Assembly: GCA_020636745.1 (NCBI GenBank)
Contig: JACJXH010000010.1
Location: 62,001-126,000 of the forward strand
Length of the DNA: 64,000 nt
Source of the DNA: Lentimicrobiaceae bacterium
GTDB taxonomy: Bacteria > Bacteroidota > Bacteroidia > Bacteroidales > Lentimicrobiaceae
Reading direction: 5' to 3'
Under the pieces are notes generated by a model. It was not told the DNA's origin. It searched no databases and worked only from the letters and a program-made list of their open reading frames with translations. The position numbers and the translations under genes were made by a program. This document shows, one piece after another, positions 32,963-41,142 of this stretch. Positions within the stretch are counted from its first letter, which is position 1. The number at the start of each line of letters is the position of its first letter.

Positions 32963-35265
32963 TGAAAAGGAAGTCTGTAAATATATTCATGGTTTTGTTT
33001 CTGCTGGTTTTTTCAGAAACGGTGTTTGCTCAGTTTGCCATAGAAGGACAGGTTACTGACAGTCTCACAGGCAATCCGTTGCCAAACGTTAACATTACAA
33101 TTGATGGTTTGAAAAGAGGGACTGTTTCAGGAGGTAATGGATTCTTTACGTTGACCAACCTGCCTGCCGGACGCATTAAACTGCATTTTACCCATATAGC
33201 CTGCCAAAGCAAAACCATCAGGATTGATTTACAGCGTTCATTGAATTTGGGCGTTATTCGCTTACTGGCTGAATCATATGAACTGAAGGATGTGTTTATC
33301 ACAGCCGACAGGCTTGAACGGCGTGCTGAAGAAGTGCCGGCCTCCATGTATACGATTCCAGGGAAAATGGCTGAGGTTTATGCCGTAAACAATGCCGATG
33401 AAATGTTATTGATGATACCGGGTATACGTATTGATCGCGACCGGGGGATATTTTCAAAGAACTCAAGTATCAGTATGCGCGGATTGAACGGCAGTGCACG
33501 TACCCTTGTTTTGCTCGATGGAGCGCCCATTAATAAAGCTGATGGCGGTGGAATTAACTGGAGCAGAATAGACCCTGATGCCATTGAACGCATTGAGGTA
33601 ATGAAAGGGCCCAATTCGACCATTTATGGTGGTAATGCAATGGGCGGAGTTGTAAATATTATCACTGCCCGCAATCCGGGTACTTTCAGGGCGCGATTGA
33701 AAACTTTTTATGGTACTTACAATACTTTTGGGGGGAATCTTTCGGCAAGTGGTGCAAATATTCATCAAAACAAAGGTTTTTTCTGGTCGGTTAACAGTTT
33801 TTACCGCAAGGGAGATGGTTATTTTGTGGTGGCAGAGCTGGAGCGCGACAGTCTTGATGCCAAAACTTATCTGGAGGAAACCGGAGCTTCATTCAGAGTG
33901 GGTTATCAGTTCACCGCCCAAAATTCAATAGAGGCAGAATATAATTATTATTGGGATAAGCGCGGCGATGGCACGTTTATTACTGAACCAGGTGGAAGTT
34001 ATAATCAGTATCCTTCACATTTTCTGAGGGTAAAATATCAGGGAACGCTCAGCCGCTGGCAACTTAATGCCAATGGGTTTTACCAGTTGGAAAATTACCG
34101 TCGGCAAAATGAAACCATCAAGAAACAAACGGGCAAATACACGCTTTACGAAACTGATTCAAGGCGCGTTGATGCCGGCCTCTGGCTCACAGCTGCCTTG
34201 CCCATGAAAAACGGAAGCAGATTGACCACAGGCCTTGATGCAAAGGCAGGGTCGGTTGATGCCTCTGATATTTATTATACAGCTACTGACATTTTAACCA
34301 ATAAAGGGAAAATGGATATGGGAGCTGCTTTTCTTCAGCTTGAAATGCCTGTAAACGGCACAAAACTAAGCTTTGAAGCCGGCTTAAGGGTAGATGGAGC
34401 CCGATTTCATCATGGAAGCTTTGTTATTGAAGACCCTACTTCCTTTTCTGCATTTATGGTTGAATATCCTTCTCAATTTCATGATACTGCATGGTTGGCT
34501 GTTAGTCCCCGACTGGCTCTTTTGTTTCATCAGTCACCGTCATTTAAGACTTACCTGAGTTTTGCTCATGGTTTCAGGGCTCCGACTCTTGATGATATGT
34601 GCCGCAATGGAAATATAACCAAGGGATTTAAAAAGGCCAACCCTTTGCTAGGCCCTGAAAATCTGAATAATTTTGAACTGGGTTACTCTGCAGGCGTAAA
34701 TTCAAAGCTTAAAATTGCGCAAAGCGCCTTTGTTTCAGCCGGAAATGAATTCCAGTATTTTATTGCCAACGGTGATTCGGTTTATACCGGAGGAAATAAC
34801 CTGAAACCAGTGATGCAGCGTCAGAATATCAGCAACGTAATGATTTATGGTACCGAAGTCAGTCTTTCATGGCAGCCATTCAATTCTTTGTCAGTTTTTG
34901 CAAATTATGCATGGAATCATGCTGAAATCCGCTCTTCCGAAAATAGCAATGGACGCAGTCTTGAAGGAAAACGACTGATGGAGGTGCCCGAGCATCAGGC
35001 ATCCGGCGCAATTGAATGGCGCTATAAATGGTTTATGGCCGGGGCAAGCCTGGCCTATACCGGAAAGTTGTTTGCCGATGACGATAATCTGATTGTCAAT
35101 CAGGCACGGACAGAAACCGGCGTCAGGGTATCAGCTAATTATCATGAAAGAATTTATCTCAGCCTGAGTATGCAGGATGTTTTAAACAACCGGTATACTG
35201 ATAGCAAAGGCAATATTTCTCCGGGGAGGTTTATGATGTGCAGCATTATCTGGAAGTGGTTATAG
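32962..35265 (+). CDS. TonB-dependent outer membrane receptor
   Basis: Begins with GTG at 32962. A signal peptide (VNIFMVLFLLVFSETVFA) is followed by a carboxypeptidase-D-like regulatory domain (AIEGQVTDSLTGNPLPNVNI, residues ~25-105), a plug domain (EVPASMYTIPGKMAEVY; GIRIDRDRGIFSKNSSISMRG; RIEVMKGPNSTIYGGNAMGG) and a 22-strand-type barrel ending MMCSIIWKWL. Length 767 suits siderophore/cobalamin-type receptors more than the ~1000-residue SusC group. It imports an unknown compound with energy from TonB. Last gene of the unit; terminator at 35307. Its substrate may be related to the TiaS-like enzyme. Confidence 0.9.
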   Translation: MKRKSVNIFMVLFLLVFSETVFAQFAIEGQVTDSLTGNPLPNVNITIDGLKRGTVSGGNGFFTLTNLPAGRIKLHFTHIACQSKTIRIDLQRSLNLGVIRLLAESYELKDVFITADRLERRAEEVPASMYTIPGKMAEVYAVNNADEMLLMIPGIRIDRDRGIFSKNSSISMRGLNGSARTLVLLDGAPINKADGGGINWSRIDPDAIERIEVMKGPNSTIYGGNAMGGVVNIITARNPGTFRARLKTFYGTYNTFGGNLSASGANIHQNKGFFWSVNSFYRKGDGYFVVAELERDSLDAKTYLEETGASFRVGYQFTAQNSIEAEYNYYWDKRGDGTFITEPGGSYNQYPSHFLRVKYQGTLSRWQLNANGFYQLENYRRQNETIKKQTGKYTLYETDSRRVDAGLWLTAALPMKNGSRLTTGLDAKAGSVDASDIYYTATDILTNKGKMDMGAAFLQLEMPVNGTKLSFEAGLRVDGARFHHGSFVIEDPTSFSAFMVEYPSQFHDTAWLAVSPRLALLFHQSPSFKTYLSFAHGFRAPTLDDMCRNGNITKGFKKANPLLGPENLNNFELGYSAGVNSKLKIAQSAFVSAGNEFQYFIANGDSVYTGGNNLKPVMQRQNISNVMIYGTEVSLSWQPFNSLSVFANYAWNHAEIRSSENSNGRSLEGKRLMEVPEHQASGAIEWRYKWFMAGASLAYTGKLFADDDNLIVNQARTETGVRVSANYHERIYLSLSMQDVLNNRYTDSKGNISPGRFMMCSIIWKWL

Positions 35266-35569
35266 TAAAAATGCAATAGCATTTTGAGCGTTTGCCTGTT
35301 TAGCAGTGCTGAACACAGCATTTTTTAAGGGAGGCGAAAATAATTATCGCCATGATTGCATGGGCTCTGTTTTTCCTGAGAATTCTTTTATTTACCTTTT
35401 TTACAGTTAGTTACAGCAACTGCCAGATGTGTTGCTTTTGCAGAGTCGTTTATTATCAGCGTTTGCTTGATTCAAAGTAAAGCTTTTGGGCGAAAGGGAC
35501 TTATTCCTGCAATTAAAACTGACAGGTTTTTAAGTTTACTTCATTTAATTTGCTGGGATAGAAATGCAT
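35266..35569. other. 304-base gap between TonB receptor and histidine kinase
   Basis: Contains the terminator at 35307-35326 and otherwise A/T-rich sequence with no ORF or recognisable signal. Confidence 0.5.
35307..35326 (+). terminator. Rho-independent terminator of the TonB-receptor unit
   Basis: TGCTG, an AACA loop, CAGCA and six T. Confidence 0.6.
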
Positions 35570-36910
35570 TTAAAGCAGTAGATTGAGCTTTTTCATGATG
35601 TCGAACAGTTGCTCTTTTTGAAATGGCTTTGATAGATAGTCGTTACAACCTTCAGAAAGAGCCCTTTCTTTTTCATTTTGCATAGCATAGGCTGTTTGTG
35701 CAATAATCGGTAGTCCGGCCCTGAACGAGCGGATTTCTTTGGTGGCTTCGTAGCCGTTCATAACAGGCATTTTAATGTCCATCAGAACTGCATTGATATC
35801 ATAATTCCGGCGACATAAGTCAACCGCTTCTTTCCCGTTTTCAGCATGTATAAGCTCAATAGGAGTGCCACTCAGCAACTCTTTGATGTATTTGAAATTG
35901 ATTTCTTCGTCTTCAACAACCAATAGCGTAAATTTTGTTTTAAATATCTTATCAGGCTCATGCAGTGTGTTTATTGCGCCTGATGGTAAAAATGGTTTAT
36001 ACGGGATGGTGAAATGAAAAACAGAACCTTTGTGCAATTCTGATTCAACCCATATTCTTCCGCCCAACAGTTGCAGATTGCCTTTACAGATGGCGAGTCC
36101 AAGTCCCATGCCTTCATAAAATTTGTTGATGTCAAGCTCGGGCTTGTGAAATCGCTCAAAAATTTTATCAAACATATCAGGGGCAATACCGATGCCTGTA
36201 TCTTCAACAAAGAAATTTATCTCCTGATTGCGCAGCGCGTAGCCAAACTTTATTTCTCCTTTTTCTGTAAACTTTATTGCATTGCTAAGTAAATGATTCA
36301 GTACCTGCCTTATTTTCATTTCATCGGTCAGAATTATGTCATTTTCGCCTTTTTCCTCCGCGATAAGTGAAAGTGTGACGTTTTTATTCACCAAAGGTTT
36401 GTACAGGTTGTATGAATCAGCAAGCAGTTTGTTGAGGTCTGTTTTGTTTTCAAATGGTTTAATGTTACCTGTTTCAATCAATGAGATATCAAGAATCTCA
36501 CTCACAACTTCAAGTAAGCGGTTTGAGCTGTTGACAACAACTTTCAGATATTCTTTCCGCTGTTCCGGGCTCAGTTCGTTGTCATTCAATAATTCTGCAA
36601 ATCCAACAATGCCATTCATTGGTGTGCGTACTTCGTGTGAGATGTTTTGAAGGAATGCCGTTTTCAATTTGTCACTTTCAACTGCTTTTTTTTCGGCATT
36701 TCTGAGTTTTGTAAGGTGTAGCCGCAGATAAAAGAAAAAAAGCAGGGCCGTAGCGCTTACATAGAATAATCCTTTATAAGTTTGAGCTTTTGTCAGGTAA
36801 TTGTGATCTTCAATGATGGAGTTCAGAAATGAATCGGAAAATGCTATCCATAAAAAACCAAGCATCAGATATATGCCAGTAAATTTATATTCAAAGCTGA
36901 TTTTCTTCAT
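35570..36910 (-). CDS. Hybrid histidine kinase with C-terminal receiver
   Basis: A 446-residue inner membrane kinase. Two membrane helices at ~11-30 and ~48-64 enclose only a short periplasmic loop, so there is no real extracytoplasmic sensor. HisKA carries the phospho-His at 92 (NISHEVRTPMNG). The HATPase domain has N (NHLLSNAIKF), G1 (DTGIGI) and G2 (GMGLGL) boxes. A receiver follows (LLVVEDEEIN, acceptor Asp 378 in VLMDIKMPVMNG, Lys 428 in LSKPF). There is no DNA-binding output, so signalling must go on to another protein. Monocistronic, 267 bases from bglX. Related in design to the kinase at 44101. Confidence 0.9.
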   Translation of the reverse strand: MKKISFEYKFTGIYLMLGFLWIAFSDSFLNSIIEDHNYLTKAQTYKGLFYVSATALLFFFYLRLHLTKLRNAEKKAVESDKLKTAFLQNISHEVRTPMNGIVGFAELLNDNELSPEQRKEYLKVVVNSSNRLLEVVSEILDISLIETGNIKPFENKTDLNKLLADSYNLYKPLVNKNVTLSLIAEEKGENDIILTDEMKIRQVLNHLLSNAIKFTEKGEIKFGYALRNQEINFFVEDTGIGIAPDMFDKIFERFHKPELDINKFYEGMGLGLAICKGNLQLLGGRIWVESELHKGSVFHFTIPYKPFLPSGAINTLHEPDKIFKTKFTLLVVEDEEINFKYIKELLSGTPIELIHAENGKEAVDLCRRNYDINAVLMDIKMPVMNGYEATKEIRSFRAGLPIIAQTAYAMQNEKERALSEGCNDYLSKPFQKEQLFDIMKKLNLLL

Positions 36911-37120
36911 CGTTGGATAGAGTTAACTGTTATTCATCAATGGTTCATTTTAATAAACAATGATAACGGGATTTTGCATTAATGCGTAACCATCAGAAGG
37001 TACAGTTCAGGAAAGGAGTATCAGCGTATTGTTGAGTCAGGTGGTGATTACACAAAAGAAACATATCAGACTATAAATATAAACAAAAAAACGGGAATTT
37101 CGATTAATTGGCTGATTTTC

Positions 37121-37157
37121 AAAAAAAACGCCATTGGCATCAGGCCAATGGCGTTTT
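37121..37157 (-). terminator. Terminator of bglX
   Basis: AACGCCATTGG (37127-37137) pairs perfectly with CCAATGGCGTT (37145-37155). On the minus strand the stem is followed by eight T; on the plus strand by five, so it may work in both directions. Confidence 0.8.
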
Positions 37158-37178
37158 TGGGGGCATGAATCAGGTGAG

Positions 37179-39473
37179 TTACTCAGTAAGCACAAAAGAT
37201 GCTTCTTTAACATCTCGTGAATTTCCTCCGATAAATACTTTAAAATCGCCGGGTTCAGCTACATAATTAAGGTCGTAATTATAAAACTTCAGGTCATTTA
37301 TATCAATGGTAAAGCTAACTTCCTTTGTTTCGCCTTTCTTGATCATAATCTTTCTGAAATCTTTAAGTTCTTTCACAGGCCGGGTTGTGGAGCCAACCAT
37401 ATCGCGTAAATAAAGCTGGACAACTTCCTGCCCGTCATAATCTCCTTTGTTGCTGACTTTTACTTTTACTTCAATGACTTCACCCGGTTTCATGCTGTTT
37501 TTGCTCAGCACCGGTTCGCTGTATTCAAAACGGGTATAACTCAGCCCGAATCCAAAAGGATACAGCGGGTCATTGGTCACATCCAGGTAATTGGAGCGGA
37601 ATTTGGTAAACCATTGGCCGTCGGGGAGGGGGCGCCCCGTGTTTTTATGGTTGTAAAACAATGGAATTTGTCCGATGTTTTGAGGGAAGGTGGTCGTTAA
37701 TTTGCCTGATGGGTTTTCATCTCCAAAAAGTACATCTGCCACAGCATGGCCGGTTTCGCTTCCGCCAAACCAAATATTGAGGATGGCAGGGATGTTTTCA
37801 CTTTCCCATTTTAAAGCCAGAGGCCTTCCGGTGAGCAAAACCATTACGACAGGTTTTCCGGTTTTGAGCAGGGCCTTGAGCAGTTCCTGCTGATTTTCAG
37901 GAATACCAATGTCGGAGCGGCTTGAGCTTTCACCACTCATTTCGGCTGCTTCACCAACAACTGCTACAACTACATCTGATAATTGGGCAGCGTTAACGGC
38001 TTCGGCAATCATTTCTGATTCCGGACGATTATCCCGTCCGGCAGGCTTTCCAAACATGGTAGCTCTCTCTTCGAATGATGCATCGCCCGAAATATTGGCC
38101 CCTTTTGCATAATGAATCAGGTTGGCGCTACCCATGGCTTCGGCCAGGCCATCAAAGATTGAAACTGACTTTTCGAAATCGGCAGCAACAGTCCAGGTGC
38201 CCACCATGTTTACCCGGTTATTGGCAAGTGGCCCAACCAATGCAATTTTGGTGTTTTTTTTGAGCGGAAGTATGTTGTTTTCATTTTTGAGAAGAACAAA
38301 ACTTTGAGCGGCTGTTTTTCTTGCCTGGGCACGATTGGCTTCACTTAAAATATCAGTTGCTCCTCTTTTTTCATCACAATAACGGTAGGGGTCATCAAAA
38401 AGGCCGAGTTTATACTTGGCTTCAAGCACGCGATGACAGGCTGCATCAATTTGTTGCATGTTGATTTTGCCTTCTTCCAGCGATTTTTTAAGGGTCGTAA
38501 GAAAACCTTCACCCACCATATCCATATCGATGCCTGCTTTTAAAGCCAGTGCTGATACTGTTTTCAGGTCGCCAAGGCCATGTTCAATCATTTCATTGAT
38601 GCCGGTATAGTCTGTAACTACAAATCCGTCAAAACCCCATTGGGTTCTTAAAACATCTGTCATGAGCCATTTACTGGCAGTAGCGGGTATTCCGTCAACT
38701 TCATTGAATGAAGCCATTACACTTCCTGCGCCGGCGTCAACAGCAGCTTTGTATGGAGGGAAATATTCATTATACATTCTTTGGTGGCTCATGTCGACCG
38801 TATTGTAATCGCGGCCGGCTTCCGATGCACCATAAAGGGCGTAATGTTTAACACAAGCCATAATGGTATTGTTGGCTGATAAGTTCTGTCCCTGATATCC
38901 GCGTACCATGGCTTTGGCAATTTCACCACCCAAAAATGGATCTTCTCCACTTCCTTCAGCAATGCGTCCCCAGCGGGGATCGCGGCTGATGTCAACCATT
39001 GGAGAAAAAGTCCAGCAAATGCCATCAGCACTTACTTCTTTGGCTGCAATGCGTGCGCTTTCTTCAATCAATGCCATGTCCCATGAGCAGGATAGTCCTA
39101 ATGGAATCGGAAAAACAGTCTGATATCCATGAATGACATCCATCCCAAAAATCAAAGGAATTTTTAAACGGCTTTCTTCCACAGCTACCCGCTGAACATT
39201 GCGGATTTTTTCGGCAGTTTTAATGTTGAATAATCCTCCAACCTTGCCTTCAATAATTTGTTTGCCAATGTTTGAATTAGCTGCCTGTCCGGTGGTAAAA
39301 TCACCTGCACTTGGCAGATTCAGCTGCCCGAGCTTTTCGTCAAGCGTCATCTTTGACATCAGTTCGCCGATGAATTTATTCATTTTCACCTCATCAGTAA
39401 GTGGCTGAGCCATGGTTTTGATTGCAATAGCTGTTACCATGAGCAATATAAGGATGCTGACTTTTTTCATCAT
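37179..39473 (-). CDS. bglX: Family 3 glycoside hydrolase, beta-glucosidase
   Basis: The 764-residue exported enzyme starts with a signal peptide (MMKKVSILILLMVTAIAIKTMA, then QPLTDE). The TIM-barrel domain shows LIFGMDVIHGYQTVFP, TFSPMVDISRDPRWGRIAEG and the nucleophile region FDGFVVTDYTGINEM (Asp). The second alpha/beta domain carries VVAVVGEAAEMSGESSSRSD, and a C-terminal Fn3-like domain (residues ~640-755) closes the protein, as in BglX. It trims non-reducing glucose from oligosaccharides in the periplasm. It lies 40 bases after the GH144 gene, suggesting that its substrate is sophorooligosaccharide (beta-1,2-linked). Confidence 0.9.
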   Translation of the reverse strand: MMKKVSILILLMVTAIAIKTMAQPLTDEVKMNKFIGELMSKMTLDEKLGQLNLPSAGDFTTGQAANSNIGKQIIEGKVGGLFNIKTAEKIRNVQRVAVEESRLKIPLIFGMDVIHGYQTVFPIPLGLSCSWDMALIEESARIAAKEVSADGICWTFSPMVDISRDPRWGRIAEGSGEDPFLGGEIAKAMVRGYQGQNLSANNTIMACVKHYALYGASEAGRDYNTVDMSHQRMYNEYFPPYKAAVDAGAGSVMASFNEVDGIPATASKWLMTDVLRTQWGFDGFVVTDYTGINEMIEHGLGDLKTVSALALKAGIDMDMVGEGFLTTLKKSLEEGKINMQQIDAACHRVLEAKYKLGLFDDPYRYCDEKRGATDILSEANRAQARKTAAQSFVLLKNENNILPLKKNTKIALVGPLANNRVNMVGTWTVAADFEKSVSIFDGLAEAMGSANLIHYAKGANISGDASFEERATMFGKPAGRDNRPESEMIAEAVNAAQLSDVVVAVVGEAAEMSGESSSRSDIGIPENQQELLKALLKTGKPVVMVLLTGRPLALKWESENIPAILNIWFGGSETGHAVADVLFGDENPSGKLTTTFPQNIGQIPLFYNHKNTGRPLPDGQWFTKFRSNYLDVTNDPLYPFGFGLSYTRFEYSEPVLSKNSMKPGEVIEVKVKVSNKGDYDGQEVVQLYLRDMVGSTTRPVKELKDFRKIMIKKGETKEVSFTIDINDLKFYNYDLNYVAEPGDFKVFIGGNSRDVKEASFVLTE

Positions 39474-39513
39474 ATTAGTTTGTGTTTGGTTTTTTGTGCG
39501 AAATGGACTGAAT

Positions 39514-40884
39514 TTATTTTATTGATTTTTGGTCTGTCGGGGTACTTTCAAATCCAAGCTTCATAAGCCCATGCTGAACTTCAGGACAACTCATAAAGAG
39601 ATTCCATAATAATCCGGATCTGTAATTTTCAATCATGACAATGATTGGGCCCTGATCGATGGCCAGGTGTGATTTGGCGTACCAATTTTTGGTTTCGTTG
39701 AAAGCGTCGGTAAAGCCATACTCACTCCATATTTTTGGTCCTAAATCATAGTAAAAATGACGTAATGCCTTCATGGAGTATTCGGGGGTGTAGGGGAAAG
39801 CCGAGAGTGCAGCAGTGGGTGAAATTACGCCAAGGTCATTGTCAGGAGAATGGGCATTGTAGCCTTCGTGATTGTCGCTGGCTGTGAGTCCCCAGCAGTT
39901 TTCGCCATAGCCTTTGAATTTACCCGGGTTTTCGATGCAGTGTGCCCGGTTAATAAGTGTGTGATTTCTGTTTTGTTCCCAGTAGTCTGCATATCTGTCT
40001 TTAAGCCCGTGGGGGTTTAATCCCAGAAATGAATAGTGGGAGAAGAAAAGTGGCCCGCCAAAATCAAATCCCAGCGGTAGTTTAATGCCATAAAATTCTT
40101 TTCCATTTTTAAAAAAGTTGCTTTGAGCCCATCCGCGGTGATAAACTGCTGCACTGACCGGATAGCGCTCACTGCTTGCAGCCAGCACGTACATGATTAA
40201 ACATTCATTGTATCCTCTAACCGGAAAATTCATGGCCCAGTCGTTGTTGGGACTCCAGTGCCAGTAAAGCACTTCTTCGCCACCCCTGGTAAACCAGCTC
40301 CATTCCACATCATTCCATAGTGAATTGATGCGGTTGCGTAATTCCGATTCAAGTGGGGTTTGCTGATTGAAATACTGACGGGCAGCCAGTAAACCCTGAA
40401 AAAGAAAGGAAGTTTCAACCAAATCGGCTCCATCGTCTTTGCGGCTGAAAGGGATGGTTTTGCCGGTTGTACCATTCAGCCAATGAGGGAATGCACCGTG
40501 GTAAGCATCAGCTTTGGACAAAAATTTGACTATTTTCAGCAGGAATCTGGTTGCCGTGTCACGGCTTATCCACCCCCGGTTAACAGCCACAACGGTGGCC
40601 ATAATGCCAAATCCGGTGCCTCCCGATGTAACTACCTCGTCGCCATAATCATAGGCAATGTTGCTTCTTTCGCGCGCCATTCCACTTACGGGATGAGCAA
40701 AATCCCAGAAATACCGGAATGTTTGTCGCTGAACTACATCTAAAAGTGCTGAATCGGAAAGCCCTGTAATAATGCCAACAGGTGGTATCCGGTTATCATG
40801 AGGCTTGAGAGCTGTTTTCTTTTGTGCAAAACAGCTGCTAATAACAGTTAATGTTAAAAGTGTGAGAATGATTTTTTTCATCAT
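39514..40884 (-). CDS. GH144-type glucoamylase-family protein, probable endo-beta-1,2-glucanase
   Basis: The 456-residue protein has a signal peptide (MKKIILTLLTLTVISSCFA, with SSC a possible lipobox). The (alpha/alpha)6-barrel family shows LLDVVQRQTFRYFWDFAHPVSG, the acidic stretch YDYGDEVVTSGGTGFGIM, the loop NEC in FPVRGYNECLIMYVLA, and the terminal DNHEGYNAHSPDNDLG and YDLGPKIWSEYGFTDAFN. These match the 'glucoamylase family' (DUF3131-adjacent) that includes GH144 endo-beta-1,2-glucanases. It would cut the polymer into short oligosaccharides that the adjacent bglX product finishes. No SusC/SusD pair is present in the window. Confidence 0.8.
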   Translation of the reverse strand: MMKKIILTLLTLTVISSCFAQKKTALKPHDNRIPPVGIITGLSDSALLDVVQRQTFRYFWDFAHPVSGMARERSNIAYDYGDEVVTSGGTGFGIMATVVAVNRGWISRDTATRFLLKIVKFLSKADAYHGAFPHWLNGTTGKTIPFSRKDDGADLVETSFLFQGLLAARQYFNQQTPLESELRNRINSLWNDVEWSWFTRGGEEVLYWHWSPNNDWAMNFPVRGYNECLIMYVLAASSERYPVSAAVYHRGWAQSNFFKNGKEFYGIKLPLGFDFGGPLFFSHYSFLGLNPHGLKDRYADYWEQNRNHTLINRAHCIENPGKFKGYGENCWGLTASDNHEGYNAHSPDNDLGVISPTAALSAFPYTPEYSMKALRHFYYDLGPKIWSEYGFTDAFNETKNWYAKSHLAIDQGPIIVMIENYRSGLLWNLFMSCPEVQHGLMKLGFESTPTDQKSIK

Positions 40885-41142
40885 GCTATTTTTTTGACAC
40901 CCTGGGATTTTGTGGTTTTAAAGCTTTGTTGTTAAACGCTTTAATCTGTGATTTTGATTGTGTGAAGTGTATTTTTTCAAGGTGTGAAAGTAACACTAAG
41001 TTCGCATTTTTGCAAATACTTGCGTCATAATAGTTGCAATTTTGCACTATCTGATTAAAGGCTTGTTTACAGCATTTAAAAAAGCCTGTTGACCCGTTTG
41101 TTGCGGGGAAAAAAGTTCAGAAATGATTGACGTGAAACAAAC

